Position numbers and translations under genes: made by a program
Assembly (NCBI RefSeq): GCF_901709675.1
Contig: NC_051100.1
Span: 8,776,786 to 8,840,785, forward strand
DNA: 64,000 nt
From: Syngnathus acus
Taxonomy: Eukaryota > Chordata > Actinopteri > Syngnathiformes > Syngnathidae
Direction: 5' to 3'
In this document: piece after piece, positions 61,101 through 64,000 of the stretch
How the letters are laid out: the number at the start of each line of letters is the position of its first letter
Position numbering within the stretch: the first letter of the stretch is position 1
Notes under the pieces: model-generated
What the model was told of the DNA's origin: nothing
Database searches by the model: none
The model's input: the letters and a program-made list of their open reading frames with translations, nothing else

Positions 61101-64000
61101 AAGAACCTTATTGCGACATCCTTGCACACTGGCCCACTGTGCCACACAACTCACCCCTTCTCTAAAAATAAAAGTAGCACGTCGCCGCTTGTGTCGTGTC
61201 ATGTCGGCAAGAGGGGCTTCCTCAAACAGAATGGCATGTGCGCCTGCTCATGCGGACATTTAATACTATTGCAGCAATCTCACTCACATGTGTTCTTGTT
61301 ATTTCTGCACTAGACACGCAAAGCTAGACAGCCAATGGGATTCAAGAGGCAATGACGAGTGTTCAGTCTGACGCAGTTCATATTGCTGACACAAGTTGGA
61401 AAGAATGATAGCCGAAAATATCAACATGTCCACCAAAGACTGGAAGTTGATGATACACACCTCGAGTGCACAATGTCTCTGAAACAAAACTATAATTTAC
61501 TGACTTTCCAGATAATGTGGAATAATAGCGCGCATATATTTTGAAAAAGTCTTTAAGAAGAAGTAAAATAGAAAAAAAGGCACTCACCAACCAGCGGCCA
61601 TGATTTGATGGGTGAAAGAAAGATGTGATGCTGTTGAAAAGGCCAGTGAGTTGGGCTTGAGCTTGTTTACTTGGTCCACCCTGAAATTGACAGTAAGTGA
61701 TGACAGTCTTTTCTTCTGCATATTTTGATTGAGGTTGCCACTATGCCTGGAGTAAGGACTAACCAGAAGACATGCTAGCCATACCGCCACATGGCCGATA
61801 TCGTAGGCATTGGTCAAGTATCGTGGGAACATCATCTGGCTGGTCCCCACGGGAAGATTGAAGCTCCTCAGGACTCTTGTGAATATCTAAAAAGTGGAAA
61901 GAGTAAAGCTGACTTATTAACAACTATATACATATAAAACAATTTGCTTGTGATTTCGTAAAAGTAAACTTTGCTTATTTTTTGTGTTTTTCAGAGAAGA
62001 GTCAAACACTTGGAACATAATGCGTTACTTGAAATCTATGACAAACTGGATCAACAAAGAAACTTGATAGTTTGTTTCCCACAAGCAGCGGTGGGTGTGA
62101 AACACACACCTTGAGTCACAAACACACTGGTCATGACACACGAGAGAACACATTCATAAACCCCTAAACTTGCAAAACACGTACCTTCGGAATATAAGGA
62201 TCCCAGTCAATGTATCCGATATTGTCTTTGGCCAAGCGAGCAAAGAGATTCACCAGATTCTACAAAAAGAGTGCATTTACACACAAGCAAGACAAGAACA
62301 GGCATTGTTGTTACGGGCCATGAAAACAAACATCTACAGTGCTCACCAATTCCCAACTTGGAAGATTCTGAACGGATACCCACAAGTTGATCAACTCTTC
62401 AAACCACAACCTGTAAGAAAATCAATTTGGTACATACAGAAAATGAATGTGGTGCAAAACATTTGAATTCTTGGCAATTATAGTATTGTGAAGGTAAGAT
62501 TGATATTACTGAACATTTGCAGTTTACAAAATATACAGTTAGTATGTCTGATTGCAGCAGGTTTGCTTTTTTTTTTTTCTCAAATAAACGCCTCATGGGG
62601 CAACACTACTCTGCATATCAAATGTTCTCACATGAATAAAAGCGGTCTGTTGTGACGCAAATTGGTTTTTATGTGCAAAAAAACAAAACAAAAAAACACT
62701 GAGCCTGGTGGAAACTCACTGACCTTACAAACTCAATGGAGAAAACAAGTTATGTGTGTCAATTTAAGGCACACTTACTTAAAACCCTTATGGTGGAGCT
62801 CCGGTGGTAGAGTTGTGGGTAGAAAGAGTTCAAAGTAGCAGACTGCTCTCTGCATGGTGACATCAAACGGACAAAATAGCGGTCTCCACTCATCCAGCAT
62901 CTCCTGGGTTGCTGACTCTGGGAAATAACTATAAAAGAACAGAGAGTCACATATAGATGTCATTTTGTATAAAAAAAAAAAAAAAAAAAAAAAAGCATTT
63001 TAGCCTCATCTGGGGAAAAAAAACATTCTCTACATACCACTGTATTAGAGAAACATAATTGGAGATCAAATATTTTTTTTTATAAACCAGCATGTTTGGA
63101 ATACGTACTGTATTGGCAAAAACGATTGCAATAACTGAAACCAGAACCTGCAGCACTAAAATCTATGAGTGAGGAGATGATAAATCACACACCTGGCACA
63201 TTCTGGCTGTTAGCATCAATCCAGTGGTTCTAATGGACCCATAATCCCACCGGGGGTTTTGCTATGGTTCATTAAGCGCGCGTAAACTCGGCAGGTTATG
63301 TCAGGCCACTAGCCTCCTTTGGGGAACAGCAAACACAGCTACTTGCAGCCAAAGGCCATTTGGCCCTGCCTCCTACTGCTGTACCATCTGACCACAAATT
63401 ACACTCCCGTCCCAGTGACAGGCAACTCTCACACAAGATGGAATTAGATGAGATAATAGGATTATCTGACTAAGTGCGAAGTGAGGGACATCCTACTGCT
63501 TGCCTAAGATGGGTGCACATATAACTGTGGTGCACAAAGTTAAGGAGCAACTTATTTATGGACACCGGGATCATACTGCTCGTCTTTTGCAGTCCGCAAT
63601 ATGCCAGGGCATTAAGGAAGCCTTTTCTCCATTGTTGATCCAGCTAGCACAATTGTTCTATCAGCTTCAAGACCCTTTCTAGCAGTTTCCATTGAATTAA
63701 AATCCCTAAAGTGATTTGATGATTTATGTTCATTACCTTTCTTTCACATTTTGAAACTGTAGTAGTGTAAGCATATGACATCTGTAAATTACAAAAAGGC
63801 CTCCTATCAAGATACAAATGCCACATTCATAAAAACTGATCTAAAATTGTTTGGATTTAGAAACCTTTGGATTTTACAATTGCTGCATCGTCTTTTTTTT
63901 TTAATATATATATTGACTGCATCGGGATATCAAGGTATACTTACGGCCTGCAGTTTCTCACTAGTGTCTTCAGCACACCTTCTACGGAGCTGTAGCAAAT
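49138..64000 (-). CDS. PSME4: Proteasome activator complex subunit 4 (PA200), 5' end cut by window edge
   Basis: Large HEAT-repeat cap of the 20S proteasome, nuclear and cytosolic, linked to acetyl-histone turnover and DNA repair. Exons from the stop: 49138-49272, 49339-49472, 49577-49739, 50438-50593, 51157-51285, 51366-51451, 51524-51732, 53628-53759, 53837-53928, 54012-54116, 54214-54366, 54441-54566, 54664-54733, 54825-54981, 55083-55164, 55250-55379, 55450-55503, 55594-55730, 55846-56055, 56158-56289, 56400-56495, 56563-56625, 56727-56825, 57066-57121, 57200-57256, 57363-57418, 57608-57703, 57793-57950, 58498-58713, 58791-58858, 58943-59012, 59187-59285, 59364-59514, 59849-59913, 60001-60090, 60223-60409, 60545-60810, 61588-61680, 61764-61886, 62185-62259, 62347-62410, 62779-62928, 63945->64000. 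All joins keep frame: 1681 residues of about 1840. Signatures include [54 protein letters not shown] and [20 protein letters not shown]. The C-terminus SPCYYA carries the Tyr-Tyr-Ala that opens the 20S gate. Residues [11 protein letters not shown] at the exon 55083/54981 join are the least family-like part. Human has about 47 exons, so roughly four are outside. Confidence 0.97.
50169..50215. promoter_or_regulatory. Paired RFX X-box-like sites in a PSME4 intron
   Basis: GTTTCCATAGCAAC at 50202-50215 matches the RFX X-box palindrome (GTTNCCATGGNAAC) at all but one central position. A second copy, TATCTCCATAGCAAC at 50169-50183, keeps the right half. They lie 33 bp apart in the intron 49740-50437, which also has a GGGAGGGATGTGGGGGGATG purine tract near 50230. 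Motif match is seen; enhancer function is inferred. Confidence 0.4.
51917..53542 (+). mobile_element. hAT-superfamily transposon copy (internally deleted) with target duplication
   Basis: The element runs 51925-53534 and is bordered by a perfect 8-bp duplication, GGTTATGC (51917-51924 and 53535-53542), as expected for hAT. Both ends share a perfect 16-bp inverted terminus, CAGGGGTGGGCAAACT, followed by GGCCCGC-rich subterminal DNA. Near 52312 a plus-strand ATG opens a short frame starting [12 protein letters not shown], like the N-terminus of the GTF2IRD2-like/ZBED-type hAT transposase; stops and deletions follow at once, and the catalytic region is absent. The total is 1610 bp, including a nested SINE. 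The element lies in the PSME4 intron 51733-53627, antisense to that gene, and the flanking splice sites are intact. Confidence 0.9.
52949..53266 (+). mobile_element. tRNA-derived SINE nested in the hAT element
   Basis: The head resembles a tRNA gene, with an A-box-like TAGTGGTAGAGTG (52961-52973) and a B box GGTTCAAACC (52999-53008) from which RNA polymerase III could transcribe. The body, with AAAATGGGACCCATTGCC and the GGTTGGAATTGGGGGG stretch, matches a family I know from many percomorph fishes. The tail ends in CTTTAAT direct repeats. The insertion sits inside the hAT copy, so it is younger than that copy. Clear flanking duplications could not be fixed because the border is AATA-rich. Confidence 0.85.
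57951..58497 (-). other. PSME4 intron, no recognised element
   Basis: This intron of about 550 bp has a short GTGTGTGTGCGTGCGTAC tract near 58438-58456 and an ATATATATA stretch before the exon. No gene or transposon is seen. Its T-rich minus-strand acceptor side is normal. Confidence 0.5.
60093..60188 (+). repeat. 48-bp tandem duplication next to a PSME4 splice acceptor
   Basis: A unit starting GTATGAAGGAGCAATATATG occurs at 60093-60140 and again at 60141-60188 with a few changes. The first copy ends directly at the acceptor of the exon 60001-60090. The duplicated position in the second copy reads CATACATG on the minus strand and lacks the AG, so only one acceptor is usable. Confidence 0.8.
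61080..61160 (-). repeat. SINE-like repeat head in a PSME4 intron
   Basis: On the minus strand the order GTGTGGCACAGTGGGCCAGT, GTGCAAGGATGTCGCAATAA, GGTTCTTAGGTTCAAAC matches the tRNA-like head of a common teleost repeat (GGCACGGTGGGC..GGTTCAAAT). It lies in the 777-bp intron 60811-61587. The rest of that intron shows nothing recognisable. Confidence 0.5.
62929..63944 (-). other. Large PSME4 intron with poly-A run and a unique GC-richer block
   Basis: An A-run of about 24 bases lies at 62971-62994. The block 63140-63480 is free of repeats and has a higher GC content than other introns of this gene. No exon can be placed in it, because the neighbouring exons join in frame directly. Nothing else is recognised. 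Confidence 0.5.

Noticed and set aside
1-64000. CRISPR arrays, operons, bacterial-type defence or secondary-metabolite systems
   Set aside because: Spliced vertebrate genes and eukaryotic transposons fill the window; no array of spaced direct repeats or prokaryotic gene organisation is present.

Overview
This is vertebrate nuclear DNA, most likely from a percomorph teleost. The genes have many small exons with GT-AG introns that are mostly 70-150 bp. The intergenic DNA is AT-rich and scattered with fish-type transposon relics and a tRNA-derived SINE. The order ERLEC1(+) - GPR75(-) - PSME4(-) matches conserved vertebrate synteny (human 2p16.2). Everything was read by eye; no database search was possible.

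Positions 1 to about 40.7 kb hold no protein-coding gene that I can support. This gene desert contains decayed mobile elements: a CCGG-rich MITE at 8.2 kb, a DNA-transposon relic at 10.6 kb, LINE 3' ends at 14.1, 20.2 and 27.4 kb, a Ty3/Gypsy pol relic at 15.9-16.65 kb, a LINE reverse-transcriptase relic at 21.6-22.5 kb, another DNA-transposon relic at 24.5 kb and several SINE-like fragments. It also has simple repeats and a few motif clusters that may be cis-regulatory.

Positions 41.0-43.9 kb hold the complete ERLEC1 gene: 14 coding exons in 2.8 kb, encoding 470 residues. It is an ER-lumenal lectin of ER-associated degradation with two MRH domains. Facing it tail-to-tail at 45.5-47.1 kb is the single-coding-exon receptor gene GPR75, whose leader carries a uORF that ends on the main start codon. 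From 49.1 kb to the right edge runs PSME4 (PA200) on the minus strand. I placed 43 exons, the last cut by the window end, giving 1681 residues in one open frame up to the C-terminal Tyr-Tyr-Ala. The first few exons and the promoter lie beyond the window.

PSME4 introns carry a hAT transposon with an intact 8-bp target duplication and a SINE nested inside it, plus a pair of RFX X-box-like sites. ERLEC1 and PSME4 both serve protein quality control (ERAD and proteasome activation), but their adjacency is ancestral synteny, not an operon. I found no prokaryote-type system, CRISPR array or clear novel coding system. The most interesting observations are regulatory: the GPR75 uORF, the paired X-boxes, a frame-preserving ERLEC1 intron, and a near-perfect 62-bp palindrome between GPR75 and PSME4.
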